Shown here piece after piece: positions 8,811 to 17,902 of a DNA stretch of 64,000 nucleotides. The DNA is taken from the NCBI RefSeq assembly GCF_023283845.1, contig NZ_JAKILC010000006.1, positions 226,700-290,699 on the forward strand, given 5' to 3'. Each line of letters begins with the position of its first letter. Position 1 is the stretch's first letter. The stretch comes from Shewanella marinintestina (GTDB taxonomy: Bacteria; Pseudomonadota; Gammaproteobacteria; Enterobacterales; Shewanellaceae). The translations under genes were made by a program, and so were the position numbers. The notes below the pieces were generated by a model, which saw nothing but the letters and a program-made list of their open reading frames with translations, did not search any database and was not told the origin of the DNA.

Positions 8811-9821
8811 ATGCGCCACAATTTAAGGGCCTACACGCCAATGTCGCTATCGAGTTCGTCTCAATCTAATGTTTCTCAAATTGCTAGCACCAATAAGCAA
8901 ATAACTATCTTAGGCGCTGGTGCCATTGGCCAGCTTATTTACCACCAACTACAAAGTGTGCCAAGCCTTTATAAGCTAAACCTAATTGGTCGAGAAGATA
9001 ACTCATCAACGCTTCCCCTTGCCTTTACTGGCATGAATGGACAAATAAATAATCGTGACGCGCTCCTTATCGGCGCTAATGATTGCCCGAAAATGTTGGC
9101 CAATACCGCACTGTTGATAGTTTGTGTCAAAGCTTACCAAGTCAAATCAGCATTGGAAGCTGTTATCAACGATTTGCCGTACGATGCCCATATATTGATG
9201 CTCCACAATGGCATGGGACCGCACATTGAAATAGAATCGATTCTAAACGGGCGAGGATTAAGTTTAGGTACAACCTCACAAGCTGCACTCAAGTTAAGTA
9301 CGTATCACGTCCAGCAAACTGGCACGGGTTTAACTCAAATCGGCCCATTTACAGCACCAGCCTTAGATCATCAAATCCAAAACACACTACTGAAAGCCAT
9401 TACCAATAGTGAGTGGCATCAAGATATTTTGCCATTACTTTGGCAAAAACTGGCAGTAAACGTAGCAATAAACCCACTAACAGCTATTAATAACTGTACC
9501 AATGGCGAGCTTAACGATAAAAAATATCGAGACGTTATTTACAATGCTGTCAATGAGTTGGTTATGGTGGCTAAAGCAGATGGTATATCATTAACACTAG
9601 AAAATTTACTTGAACGGGTTTATCAAGTTATTAAGCTGACAGCAAATAACCTATCCTCAATGCACCAAGATGTGTACCACCAGCGAGCAACTGAAATCAA
9701 CGCTATTAATGGTTTTGTTGTTGCACGAGGCAAGGCTCTTCGAATCAATACCCCTTATAATCAGCAGCTACTTAAGCAGGTTCAGCAGATAGAAGCAAAA
9801 TATCAGCCTGCATCACTATAG
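8811..9821 (+). CDS. panE: 2-dehydropantoate 2-reductase (ketopantoate reductase)
   Basis: It reduces ketopantoate to pantoate with NADPH in pantothenate/CoA synthesis. The Rossmann motif ITILGAGAIGQLIYHQL lies near residues 31-47. LIVCVKAYQVKSALE is the family's conserved VKAYQ lysine motif near 106-113, MLHNGMG near 132, and LLWQKLAVNVAINPLTAINNCTNGEL near 205-230 carries the catalytic lysine and asparagine region. ApbA-type C-terminal helices follow. The family normally begins directly at the Rossmann strand, so the 30 extra N-terminal residues suggest a shorter true protein, for instance from the in-frame ATG at about 8841, or a genuine extension. Confidence 0.88.
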   Translation: MRHNLRAYTPMSLSSSSQSNVSQIASTNKQITILGAGAIGQLIYHQLQSVPSLYKLNLIGREDNSSTLPLAFTGMNGQINNRDALLIGANDCPKMLANTALLIVCVKAYQVKSALEAVINDLPYDAHILMLHNGMGPHIEIESILNGRGLSLGTTSQAALKLSTYHVQQTGTGLTQIGPFTAPALDHQIQNTLLKAITNSEWHQDILPLLWQKLAVNVAINPLTAINNCTNGELNDKKYRDVIYNAVNELVMVAKADGISLTLENLLERVYQVIKLTANNLSSMHQDVYHQRATEINAINGFVVARGKALRINTPYNQQLLKQVQQIEAKYQPASL

Positions 9822-10062
9822 CTTAGTCATCCCGTGTACTCTCGCTCATGTAGAGAGCCAGCCAAGTCACCGCAGGGCTAAACTGAGTATTCATCTAGAG
9901 TTACAAATTTAAAATACAACCACTCACTCCACCTTACATGCTCTATGTTTACGGTTTACTTTAGCTTTAGTCCCTGCAAGTTCTTCAATCCTGACTAAAA
10001 TTAATAAAAATGAGATTTCTTATACTTATTGCTATTACACAAGGCGAGGACAGGCGTAAATA

Positions 10063-11562
10063 ATGCAAAGAGAGCAATGGAACTCAAGGACAGGCTTTAT
10101 TCTTGCTGCAGTGGGATCAGCTATTGGCTTAGGAAATATTTGGCGCTTTCCTTATATGGCGTATGAAAACGGCGGCGGAGCCTTTTTCATCCCCTACCTT
10201 TTCGCCATGTTAACCGCCGGGATTCCATTTATGATTATGGAGTTTAGCCTAGGGCATAAGTATCGCGGCGCAGCGCCTCGAGTCTTTGCCAGATTGGGAG
10301 ATTCTCTCGGGATTAAACTTGAATGGCTAGGTTGGTTCCAAGTATTTATTGCTACTGTTATCGCTATCTACTATGTAGCTATTATAGGCTGGGCTATCTC
10401 CTATTTTTCGTTCTCTATTACCCAAAGCTGGGGAACCGACACGAATGCCTTTTTCTTCAAAGAATACTTACAACTCGGCGATAACTCCCCCACAAAGCTA
10501 GGCTCCATGCAGTTTCATATTGCTATCCCCATGGCGATAGCTTGGAGTATTACGACCCTTGCGGTATACAGTGGTGTAAAAGGCGGTATCGAACGTGCCA
10601 GCAAAATCATGATGCCACTGCTTTTCATCATGGTACTACTTTTTATCACCAGAATTGTGTTTCTTCCTGGCGCCCTAGAAGGGCTTAATTACCTATTCAG
10701 GCCAGATTTCAGCATGATTTGGGATGCTAAAGTTTGGTCAGCGGCATACGGGCAGATATTTTTCACCTTAAGTGTCGGCTTTGCCATCATGTTGGCTTAC
10801 TCTAGCTACCTACCAGAGAAATCCGATATTAATAACAATGCCTTTATGACGGTATTAATTAACTGTGGCTTCTCTATTTTAGGCGGCATCATGATTTTTG
10901 CGGTTCTTGGCTATATGGCTGAGGAGCAAGCCAAGCCGATAACGGATGTGGTTTCATCAGGTGTAGGTCTAGCTTTTGTTACCATCCCTGCCGCTATTAA
11001 TTTACTGCCAGCCCCCTACATCTTAGGACCACTATTCTTCTTAGCTTTAGTGGTTGCAGGGATAAGCTCACATATCTCAATTATTGAGGCAGTGGTCTCT
11101 GCGGTCATGGATAAACTGTCGTTGTCACGCAAAAAAGCGGCATTATTGGTTTGTGGTACGGGCTTTGTTGTCTCTATGGCATTTTCTAGTAATGGCGGCT
11201 TGCTACTGTTAGATCTTGTCGATTACTTTATCAATAACATCGCCTTGCTCTCTAGCTGCCTGATAGAGCTTATTATCCTTGCCTGGTTATTTAAGATTGC
11301 CGATATTCGTGATTATGCCAATCGCTGCAGCGAATTCAGTATCGGCAAGTGGATGGAGATCTGTCTGCGCTTTATCGGCCCTATCATGCTTGCAATTATT
11401 CTGGTTAAAAACCTGATCACGACATTAACCGACGGCTATGGCGACTACCCTATTGCAGATCAACTATTTCTCGGCTGGGGGCTGGTGGCAAGCATGCTGT
11501 TTACCGCTATCTTTATCAGTGTCATTTCCGGCAACAATATTTCAAAGGAGCCAAAGCCATGA
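10063..11562 (+). CDS. Sodium-dependent neurotransmitter-symporter (NSS/SNF) family transporter
   Basis: A 499-aa, 12-TM Na+-coupled symporter of amino acids or related solutes. The NSS N-terminus is plain: WNSRTGFILAAVGSAIGLGNIWRFP at 6-30 contains the unwound TM1 sodium/substrate site. ENGGGAFFIPY, GIPFMIMEFSLG and the TM6 region TLSVGFAIMLAYSSYL are also conserved. The substrate cannot be read from the sequence. Its stop overlaps the start of a tiny ORF encoding a MetS-like subunit, as in the MetPS methionine transporter of Corynebacterium, so a methionine or alanine-type amino acid substrate is a guess. Confidence 0.9.
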   Translation: MQREQWNSRTGFILAAVGSAIGLGNIWRFPYMAYENGGGAFFIPYLFAMLTAGIPFMIMEFSLGHKYRGAAPRVFARLGDSLGIKLEWLGWFQVFIATVIAIYYVAIIGWAISYFSFSITQSWGTDTNAFFFKEYLQLGDNSPTKLGSMQFHIAIPMAIAWSITTLAVYSGVKGGIERASKIMMPLLFIMVLLFITRIVFLPGALEGLNYLFRPDFSMIWDAKVWSAAYGQIFFTLSVGFAIMLAYSSYLPEKSDINNNAFMTVLINCGFSILGGIMIFAVLGYMAEEQAKPITDVVSSGVGLAFVTIPAAINLLPAPYILGPLFFLALVVAGISSHISIIEAVVSAVMDKLSLSRKKAALLVCGTGFVVSMAFSSNGGLLLLDLVDYFINNIALLSSCLIELIILAWLFKIADIRDYANRCSEFSIGKWMEICLRFIGPIMLAIILVKNLITTLTDGYGDYPIADQLFLGWGLVASMLFTAIFISVISGNNISKEPKP

Positions 11563-11663
11563 GCACTGGTGCTATTATCATGATGATATTCGCTTTGCTA
11601 CTAACCTGGGGTGGGGCTGCAATTTGTATTTCAATCGCGATGAAGGCCTCAAATAAAGAGTGA
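11559..11663 (+). CDS. MetS family small subunit of the NSS transporter, 34 aa
   Basis: A 34-codon ORF whose ATG overlaps the stop of the symporter gene (ATGA at 11559-11562), implying translational coupling. The product starts MSTGAIIMMIFALLLTWGG and has a single membrane helix with the TWGG and I-S-I-A-MKAS pattern typical of MetS-type small subunits of bacterial NSS transporters. AAAGGAG lies about 10 bases before the ATG. Its expected role is assembly or activity of the symporter in the inner membrane. Confidence 0.8.
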   Translation: MSTGAIIMMIFALLLTWGGAAICISIAMKASNKE

Positions 11664-11752
11664 CGATAACATCTACTAGGCTTTTATCGCTTGTCGTAGT
11701 CGCCAAGGCTCCCTAAACTGTTTGCCTACTCGCCACAGATTAATATTGTTTG

Positions 11753-12451
11753 ATGACCCCTAGCATACGCCCAGAAGCCGAAGATAAAGAACTCCAAGAT
11801 AAGCTCCGACCTATGACTCTGCCACTAAGAAACTGTTTCTGGCTCTACCTTGCCAGCTGCTGTTTAATTGTTTTCAGCGTACTGTTTCTCGATCGACCTA
11901 TTTCGACTTGGATGCATTTAAATGTCGATGCTAGTGATATTTTCAAACCACTGAGCCAAATGCCGCTGCTATTTGAAACATTAACAGCGCTGATTATTCT
12001 TGGCTGTATTAAGCCCAAATTCCGTCAGCAATATGCAAACTTCGCACTGGCATTAACTTTCACCGTCATTACTGCAACAATGGTCAGATTAGCGGCAAAA
12101 TTTATATTTGGCCGCACTTGGCCAGAAACCTGGATCCATACCACAGCGGGCAGTAACCCCTCCTGGATCCATAATGGGGTAGAAAGCTTTCATCCCTTTG
12201 CCATAGGGCCTGCCTATAATTCATTTCCCTCCGGACACGCCCTGTTCACTTTCGCATTGGTAAGCGTATTTTGGTGGCGCTTTCCAAAGTTATATTGGCT
12301 ATGGTTACTGGCGATGATAGGCGCTATAGCGGGTCAATTAGGCCAGAATTATCACTTCCTTGGTGACTTGATTGCGGGTGCAACTCTTGGGATTTTATGT
12401 GCGCAGTTCTCTATTGCTCTGAGCAAAAAACGGCTCAAACACAAAAGGTAA
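11753..12451 (+). CDS. Phosphatase PAP2 family membrane protein
   Basis: A 232-aa integral membrane protein of the type-2 phosphatidic acid phosphatase superfamily. Motif 1 is KFIFGRTWPETW near 121-132, motif 2 FNSFPSGHALFTF near 158-170 with the SGH histidine, and motif 3 NYHFLGDLIAG near 203-213 with the second catalytic histidine. Two deviations stand out: the arginine of the canonical K-x6-RP is Trp, and the SR of the third motif is Gly-Gln. An RFGR-type arginine earlier in motif 1 may compensate. Substrates in the family include undecaprenyl pyrophosphate and lipid phosphates; here it is unknown. ATG at 11753 is preferred over the TTG just before it. Confidence 0.78.
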   Translation: MTPSIRPEAEDKELQDKLRPMTLPLRNCFWLYLASCCLIVFSVLFLDRPISTWMHLNVDASDIFKPLSQMPLLFETLTALIILGCIKPKFRQQYANFALALTFTVITATMVRLAAKFIFGRTWPETWIHTTAGSNPSWIHNGVESFHPFAIGPAYNSFPSGHALFTFALVSVFWWRFPKLYWLWLLAMIGAIAGQLGQNYHFLGDLIAGATLGILCAQFSIALSKKRLKHKR

Positions 12452-12463
12452 AGTGAGTGACAA

Positions 12464-13354
12464 CTAACCCCACATCACTAATATTGCAGCGACCGCAATT
12501 AGAATCAGCGCCAGCATATCCTTAACCTTTACCTTATCTTTTAGCCATAGCATTGCGATAAGTAAGGTAAAGAACACCTCAACTTGGCCAAGCGTTTTAA
12601 CATAAGGCACAGCTTGTAGCGACATAGCACTAAACCAACCAATTGAACCAATACAGCTTGTAGCACTAGTTAATAACGTCAGTTTGGGCCTTTGCATTAA
12701 GCCCTCAAGGGTATTTTTATCAACAAGACTTGAGTAAATAAGCAGAGCTGTGGTTTGAATCGCAATCACAAATAGCAGCACCCAAGCCGCGCGGTGCGGA
12801 AATGGTAAATCGAGATTTAAACTTGCTTCTCGTACCCAGAGTGAGGTCAGCGCAAAGGCAGCTCCGCAGGCAAGCCCAAGTAATATAGTCGCAAAAGAAA
12901 GCTGTTTAACGCCGCCTTTACTACTCAGCATAAATACCGCGATACCACCTATCAGCACGCCTATCCAACCTAAAAGCGATAGCTCGGTGCCAAAAAATAC
13001 CACTCCTAAAATCGCTGCAACTATGGCTTCACTCTTTGCAAGTCCAGCTCCCACGGCAAAATTTTTCATTTTGAATAGTTTCACCATTAAGGCCGTTGCT
13101 AGTATTTGCATTGCCGATGCGCCCAACACATAGGCACTAAACTTAAGAGTGATAAAAGGCAATCCCACTGGCTGCCACGCGTATAACCCCGCCAAGTAGA
13201 ACATCGCTATCGGCGTAGCCCAAATAAAGCGCGCAAGCGTCACACCTGCGATATTGACGTCTTTACTTAATAGACTTTGAAACGCATTGCGCCACGCCTG
13301 CATAAAGGCTGCAAGAAAAGTAAAAAATATCCAACTCATCAACCATTCCAACAC
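12464..13354 (-). CDS. EamA/DMT family transporter
   Basis: A 296-aa protein of ten hydrophobic segments arranged as two EamA-type halves (about 8-135 and 150-290). The second half contains TLGQVEVFFTLLIAMLWLKDKVKVKDMLALILIAVAAILV, the typical end of drug/metabolite transporters. The substrate is unknown. It is convergent with the PAP2 gene, with only 12 bp between the stops. Confidence 0.82.
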   Translation of the reverse strand: MLEWLMSWIFFTFLAAFMQAWRNAFQSLLSKDVNIAGVTLARFIWATPIAMFYLAGLYAWQPVGLPFITLKFSAYVLGASAMQILATALMVKLFKMKNFAVGAGLAKSEAIVAAILGVVFFGTELSLLGWIGVLIGGIAVFMLSSKGGVKQLSFATILLGLACGAAFALTSLWVREASLNLDLPFPHRAAWVLLFVIAIQTTALLIYSSLVDKNTLEGLMQRPKLTLLTSATSCIGSIGWFSAMSLQAVPYVKTLGQVEVFFTLLIAMLWLKDKVKVKDMLALILIAVAAILVMWG

Positions 13355-13523
13355 TTAATCTTGAATCTAAAGAGGCATTAGTATGCACTTTATTAATAAT
13401 AAAATCTGGAAGTTAGTTGATACTCGCTATCACGAAAAAGAATAAGCTAAACGAGGAACTGCAGTGATGCGGTAATAAATTAACTTAAATAAAGAAGCCC
13501 ACTGAAATAGCAGGCTTAACACT

Positions 13524-14759
13524 TCAGCCAGGTGTCACAAGTCGCAATAACTCACCGCAAACCCAAGCCATATAGGTAGCTAGAGCATAACCTAATACAG
13601 ACAACAGCACTGCGACTGGCGCAAAACCTTTGTGAAAAGCAATAGCAACCACTGGCGATGATGCCGCGCCGCCTAAATTACATTGGCTGGCTATCGCCAT
13701 ATATGCAACAGGAGAGCGGGTGATTAAGCCTATAGCAATAACTAAAAGTGCGTGGATCAGCAGCCATAAAAAGCCAATAATGAAGTAAATAGGAAAATCA
13801 GCGATAGCAGTAATATCCATTTGTAATCCCATAATAGCGATTAAAAAGTACAACATCATCGATGCGACATTTGAAGCTCCCACATATTCTAAGTCGCGCA
13901 CCTTAGTGTATGACAGCAACACACTAACGCATGTCACTATTATTACGATCCAAAAGAATTCAGAAGTTAAACTAAACTTTGCCAGCTCAGGGTATTCACG
14001 CTCAAAAAATGGCACCAATAAATCAGCGCCTCCATGTCCAACTCCCATAACGCCAAAGCCCACAGCAAAAATCAGCATAAAATCTGTTAATTGTGGCATC
14101 CGCTTAACTTGCTTTTCAAGGGCGGCAGCTGACTGCTGCAAAACCGCTAAACCGCTAGTATTTGCGCCGAGTTTATTATCAATCACAGCCGCATGTTTCG
14201 CGCAAAAGAGTAGAAATGACATCCAAATAGCAGAGAACACTACATTGACGGTGATCATTATCGAAAAGATGCCATCGCCTACTGCAAACACCTCTTTCAT
14301 GGCTAACTGATTAGCAGTGCCACCGACCCAATTGCCGGCCAATGTTGCCATACCGCGCCACGCAGCATCACTGCCAGACCAAGTAATTGAGTCTGGCACC
14401 AGAGTCGCAAAGCCATATAGCACTATAGGACCGCCTATAATAACGCCAACACCACCGACTAGAAACAAAAGAATCAGTTTAGGGCCAAGCTGAAGAATCG
14501 CCTTTAAATCAACGCTAATAATCAATAAACAGAGACAAGCGGGCATAAGGTAACGCGAAGAGATAGCTGCAAGTTGGCTATCAGTTGGATCGATTAAACC
14601 TGTGGCATTGAATAATGACGGCAGAAAGTAGCACATTACCATCACAGGCATAAATCGATATAGCTTTTGCCAAAATGGCTGTTTTAGCTTGCTGGTATAA
14701 AAAATTGCACCGAGTAATAGTGCTATGAGTCCAAAAATTACGGGGTCAGCGGTGATCAC
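13524..14759 (-). CDS. DUF819 (YjcL-like) membrane protein, copy 1
   Basis: A 411-aa polytopic protein with about 10-11 membrane segments, recognised as DUF819 by LPSLFNATGLIDPTDSQL, YLMPACLCLLIISVDLKAILQLGPK near 71-95, WRGMATLAGNWVGGTANQLAMKEVF near 133-157 and CNLGGAASSPVVAIAFHKGFAPVAVLLSVLGYALATYMAW at the C-terminus. It starts with GTG at 14759 behind a GGAG ribosome binding site. The family has no assigned substrate; it is transporter-like, distantly of the anion-exchanger/symporter type. A close paralogue lies at 22490-23758. The LysR gene immediately upstream (47 bp) on the same strand suggests co-transcription or regulation. Confidence 0.85.
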   Translation of the reverse strand: MITADPVIFGLIALLLGAIFYTSKLKQPFWQKLYRFMPVMVMCYFLPSLFNATGLIDPTDSQLAAISSRYLMPACLCLLIISVDLKAILQLGPKLILLFLVGGVGVIIGGPIVLYGFATLVPDSITWSGSDAAWRGMATLAGNWVGGTANQLAMKEVFAVGDGIFSIMITVNVVFSAIWMSFLLFCAKHAAVIDNKLGANTSGLAVLQQSAAALEKQVKRMPQLTDFMLIFAVGFGVMGVGHGGADLLVPFFEREYPELAKFSLTSEFFWIVIIVTCVSVLLSYTKVRDLEYVGASNVASMMLYFLIAIMGLQMDITAIADFPIYFIIGFLWLLIHALLVIAIGLITRSPVAYMAIASQCNLGGAASSPVVAIAFHKGFAPVAVLLSVLGYALATYMAWVCGELLRLVTPG

Positions 14760-14806
14760 GAAAATTCTCCGGCAGTGCGGCTGTTATCGTGATAAAAGCC
14801 GCCTTA

Positions 14807-15691
14807 CTAACAATCTGTATTACAAAACGCTAAAAACTTACTGGCCAGCTCTCCAAGCGCTTCATTCTCACGCGTGATCGCCCAGTACTGACGCTGGTGA
14901 TCCCAACAAGGTAAGTCAAGTTCGATTAATTCTCCACGCTCGACTTCTTCAACCACGGCTAACCAAGGCAAAACACTTACCCCTATTCCGGTACCAATTG
15001 CACGCTTAATTGCGCCCATTGTTGTCATGGTCAGTTCTTGCTCAATATTAACTTTGGCACTTTTCAGCAATTGAACCGCTCTAATACGTGAAATAGAGTT
15101 AGTTTCATCAAGCACCCACAACTCTTGCGATAACCGTTCGGCAGATATTGGCTCTGCAGCAATAGGGTTGGTGCGCGCGGTGACAATACAAATTTTGTCT
15201 TTAAGCCACTTAGTGCTGTTTAGGTTCTGACTACCGGGTTTGGCATCAATAAAACCCAAATCCAGCTCTTTTTCACTCACCATCTGTTCGATAGTAATAC
15301 TATTACCAACAACTAGCTTAATATCTACCGAAGGAAACTCCTTCTTAAATAGAGGGATTTTACGCGATAACACATAGTTACCCGCAGTTTTACTGCTACC
15401 CACTTTCAAGCTACCACGTATGCCATTAGATTGTTCAGAGAACATCTGCTCAAGCTGCATACCTTTTGAGAGCATTTCATTGGCATACGGCAAAATCACT
15501 TTACCGTTATCATTGATCACTAAACCATTACTGTTGCGATCAAATAAGCGACTCCCTAGTGAGCCTTCTAGGTCTTTCAATGCCATGCTTACCGCTGGCA
15601 CAGACATGTGCAGATCTTTCGCCGCTTTAGAGATCTGTCCACTGTGATGAATGGCTTTAAATATAGTGAGTTGCTTTAGCGTGATTCTCAT
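14807..15691 (-). CDS. LysR-type transcriptional regulator
   Basis: A 294-aa LysR-family protein. The N-terminal winged helix-turn-helix (residues 1-60) reads MRITLKQLTIFKAIHHSGQISKAAKDLHMSVPAVSMALKDLE, ending in GSLGSRLFDRNSNG. The remaining residues form a substrate-binding domain with GSSKTAGNYVLSRKIPLFKKEFP and GIGVSVLPWLAV. It lies upstream of a DUF819 gene and 660 bp from a porin and flavocytochrome pair, an order that recalls ifcR in the S. frigidimarina ifc locus. It may regulate the porin, the flavocytochrome or the DUF819 transporter; the ligand is unknown. Confidence 0.88.
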   Translation of the reverse strand: MRITLKQLTIFKAIHHSGQISKAAKDLHMSVPAVSMALKDLEGSLGSRLFDRNSNGLVINDNGKVILPYANEMLSKGMQLEQMFSEQSNGIRGSLKVGSSKTAGNYVLSRKIPLFKKEFPSVDIKLVVGNSITIEQMVSEKELDLGFIDAKPGSQNLNSTKWLKDKICIVTARTNPIAAEPISAERLSQELWVLDETNSISRIRAVQLLKSAKVNIEQELTMTTMGAIKRAIGTGIGVSVLPWLAVVEEVERGELIELDLPCWDHQRQYWAITRENEALGELASKFLAFCNTDC

Positions 15692-16352
15692 ATTTTTATC
15701 TTATTTTTCGGGCTCCACTAAAGTATATCGAAACCACAATTTAAGATTAAATTAATCCTATTTAAAAGTATGGAACTGTTAACTAGGTACAAAGTTAGCC
15801 GTTTATTTGACCTGAGACCGCTAAAGTAAGCACTCACATGTATAGTTAGAAACGTTCAGCTATAAAGGTCATCCTGCAGTTATTAAGCCCTTAACTCTTA
15901 AATACACTTGAGTAAGTAGCTAGGATTACACTAATTATTAGCTCTATCTGTTATTTTTAAATCAAAGCCTAATTATCGAAATCATCGCTATGGTAAATAA
16001 AGCTATAGACGTCTTTTTTAGGGTACACTTTAACTTACCAACACAAAAAACATATAACCAAACACTAAACCAGCCACTAAAAAAAGCTAAACTATGCAAT
16101 CAAGTCAAGTCCAAGAACAATACACAAATCTTTCTATTAAAAATTTAATAGAAAAAACTAATAGAAAGACCACCCAACTAAAACAACAATAAAGACCACT
16201 CAATTAAAAAACATACTAAACATAGATAGGAACTCACTAATCAATTAACAAACTCTCACCCCCAATCTATTAATAAAATAAAGCGGCTATTTTAATCGAC
16301 ACCGCTTTATATTTCTCAATATATATAAATTGATTATTAAAGTTAAAATAGA
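15692..16352. other. 660-bp intergenic region, A/C-rich on the plus strand
   Basis: No credible gene is visible. The plus strand from about 16030 to 16270 is strikingly poor in G. At 16130-16168 the motif TTCTATTA occurs three times in alternating orientation, forming nested inverted repeats (arms TTCTATTAAA / TTTAATAGAA and CTTTCTATTA / TAATAGAAAG). The LysR promoter should lie near its right-hand side of the regulator gene (15692-15850). A terminator for the porin gene sits at 16279-16309. Confidence 0.6.
16279..16309 (-). terminator. Terminator of the porin gene
   Basis: An 8-bp perfect stem TAAAGCGG / CCGCTTTA with a 15-nt loop. On the minus strand it is followed by TTTTATTAATAG. It lies 44 bp after the porin stop codon. 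Confidence 0.6.
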
Positions 16353-17660
16353 TTAAAACTTAAAGCTGTAATCAATATAAACGCGGTGGTCCACGTTATC
16401 ACCTTTAACCCCTTGAACTGAACCTATCTCAGTAGATTGATAATCAGCATACAAATAGCGTAAGGATAAACCTTTTACCATAGGCAATTTATAGCGTGTA
16501 TCGATAGCAAAAAACTTCTCTTCCGCTTCACCTTTACTCGCGTCAGCAGCGTTTTCAATATCAGTACCTTTGGCGTAGGTAATCTTAGTCGTTAACCCGT
16601 CAAAACTAGAGTTTAGTTTGCCGAAATCAACACCTACACGGGCTAGCCAAACCGATTCATTAGCATTGGTAAAATCCGGGCCGATTGGAGCGCGAGTGGG
16701 TAGTGGGTTTGAACCGTGGTCGCCTTTGTAGTTATCTTCAATCCAGATCTCTCCAGTTTGGCTGAAGGCTACTCCCAGGCTAAATGCATGAACTTTATAG
16801 TCCGCATCGAGAAACCACACAGAACCATCGTTGCTTTCAATACCGTCAATATTCTTATCACCGCTCTCAGCAAACAAGGCGCCATTATCAGACGAAGTGA
16901 AATAACCACCAGAAAGTTTTAGCTTTCCTTGACCTATTGTATCCACATAACTACCACGTAAACCGAACTTTTCCAGGTAATCATCAGACACCATATACTC
17001 TACATCAGCGCTAAATTTACCTTGTTTAAACTGAGCACCTACACCCCAAATAAGGTCAATCTGAGGACCATCTGTATCTGCTGCAAAATCTGTCCACTCA
17101 TCGCTATTACGGCCACTCCATTGGTCAAATGCGTAACCATATACTTTAACTGAATCAAGTGCTTGGTAAGAGCCTGTTAAACCACGAAAACTACTTGGAA
17201 TAGCGCGACTCGTTGAAGTGCTGAAAAACATTTGCTTAGTTTTTTGATAACCCAGTTTAAGCGAAAGCCCTTCTGTTGGTAACACTTCAACATAGGCCTG
17301 ACCTATTTTACCAAAGGCACTTTCAACATTATTTTCATCATTTGGATCATCCGGCATAATACCAGGCGCATTATCTGTCCCGCTTGAATTTATATTTGCA
17401 ACCCCATAAGCAGATAATCCAACTTTAAACCAATCAGAGATCTTACCTGACTGATAATTAAGTTCTAACGCCTGCGCTAATGTATTACTGTCCTTATCAG
17501 GGGTTTCATCATATTCACGGTCAAAGAATATTGTACGTGTTTTTATTTCTAAAGAGTCATTATCTGTTATACCATCAAGCGCGTAAGCATTGCCTAAAAG
17601 AGTAAACTGACTTAACAATGCTAATGAAATAGCCGATAGTTTTATTTTTCTGTTCATCAT
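16353..17660 (-). CDS. OprD-family outer-membrane porin (ifcO-like)
   Basis: A 435-aa outer-membrane protein with a signal peptide (MNRKIKLSAISLALLSQF...ALLGNAYA region, about 27 residues), alternating beta strands and a C-terminal YSFKF. OprD-family features are the early DGITDNDSLEIKTRTIFFDREY, GLSLKLGYQKTKQMFFSTSTSRAIPSSFRG near 135-165 and LKLSGGYFT. OprD-type channels take up carboxylates, basic amino acids or other small anions. The gene is divergent from the periplasmic flavocytochrome c with about 240 bp between starts, so the two probably share a control region. In S. frigidimarina a porin gene (ifcO) similarly accompanies ifcA. Confidence 0.8.
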   Translation of the reverse strand: MMNRKIKLSAISLALLSQFTLLGNAYALDGITDNDSLEIKTRTIFFDREYDETPDKDSNTLAQALELNYQSGKISDWFKVGLSAYGVANINSSGTDNAPGIMPDDPNDENNVESAFGKIGQAYVEVLPTEGLSLKLGYQKTKQMFFSTSTSRAIPSSFRGLTGSYQALDSVKVYGYAFDQWSGRNSDEWTDFAADTDGPQIDLIWGVGAQFKQGKFSADVEYMVSDDYLEKFGLRGSYVDTIGQGKLKLSGGYFTSSDNGALFAESGDKNIDGIESNDGSVWFLDADYKVHAFSLGVAFSQTGEIWIEDNYKGDHGSNPLPTRAPIGPDFTNANESVWLARVGVDFGKLNSSFDGLTTKITYAKGTDIENAADASKGEAEEKFFAIDTRYKLPMVKGLSLRYLYADYQSTEIGSVQGVKGDNVDHRVYIDYSFKF

Positions 17661-17717
17661 CCAACACCTGTTATTTTATATTTGTTAAAAAGTATATGAG
17701 GATGTTTTATTTTCATT

Positions 17718-17733
17718 GTTGACAATGATCACA
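17718..17733. promoter_or_regulatory. Candidate CRP-type site between porin and flavocytochrome genes
   Basis: GTTGA-CAATGA-TCACA matches 8 of the 10 conserved positions of the CRP consensus TGTGA-N6-TCACA. It lies in the shared intergenic region of two divergent genes, where CRP, the main anaerobic respiration regulator in Shewanella, would be expected. It is also flanked by a CATTGT/ACAATG inverted repeat at 17714-17727. One half-site is poor, so this is a weak prediction. Confidence 0.35.
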
Positions 17734-17902
17734 CCAAAGCCCTGCAAATAGCATTTTAAGAAAATTTTAAACAGGTTTAATAAAAACTGAGCCAACTACC
17801 TAATATGATATAGGTCTAAGTTTTATATTATTTAAATGATTAACCTAGCTCCAAATCAGGGTGGCAGCAAAACACCTGAATAACAAAACTATGGAGCAAA
17901 TG

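Noticed and set aside
17861..17902. Upstream GTG start for the flavocytochrome
   Set aside because: It precedes the signal peptide; the ATG at 17903 has GGAG at proper spacing and matches the mature start of homologues.
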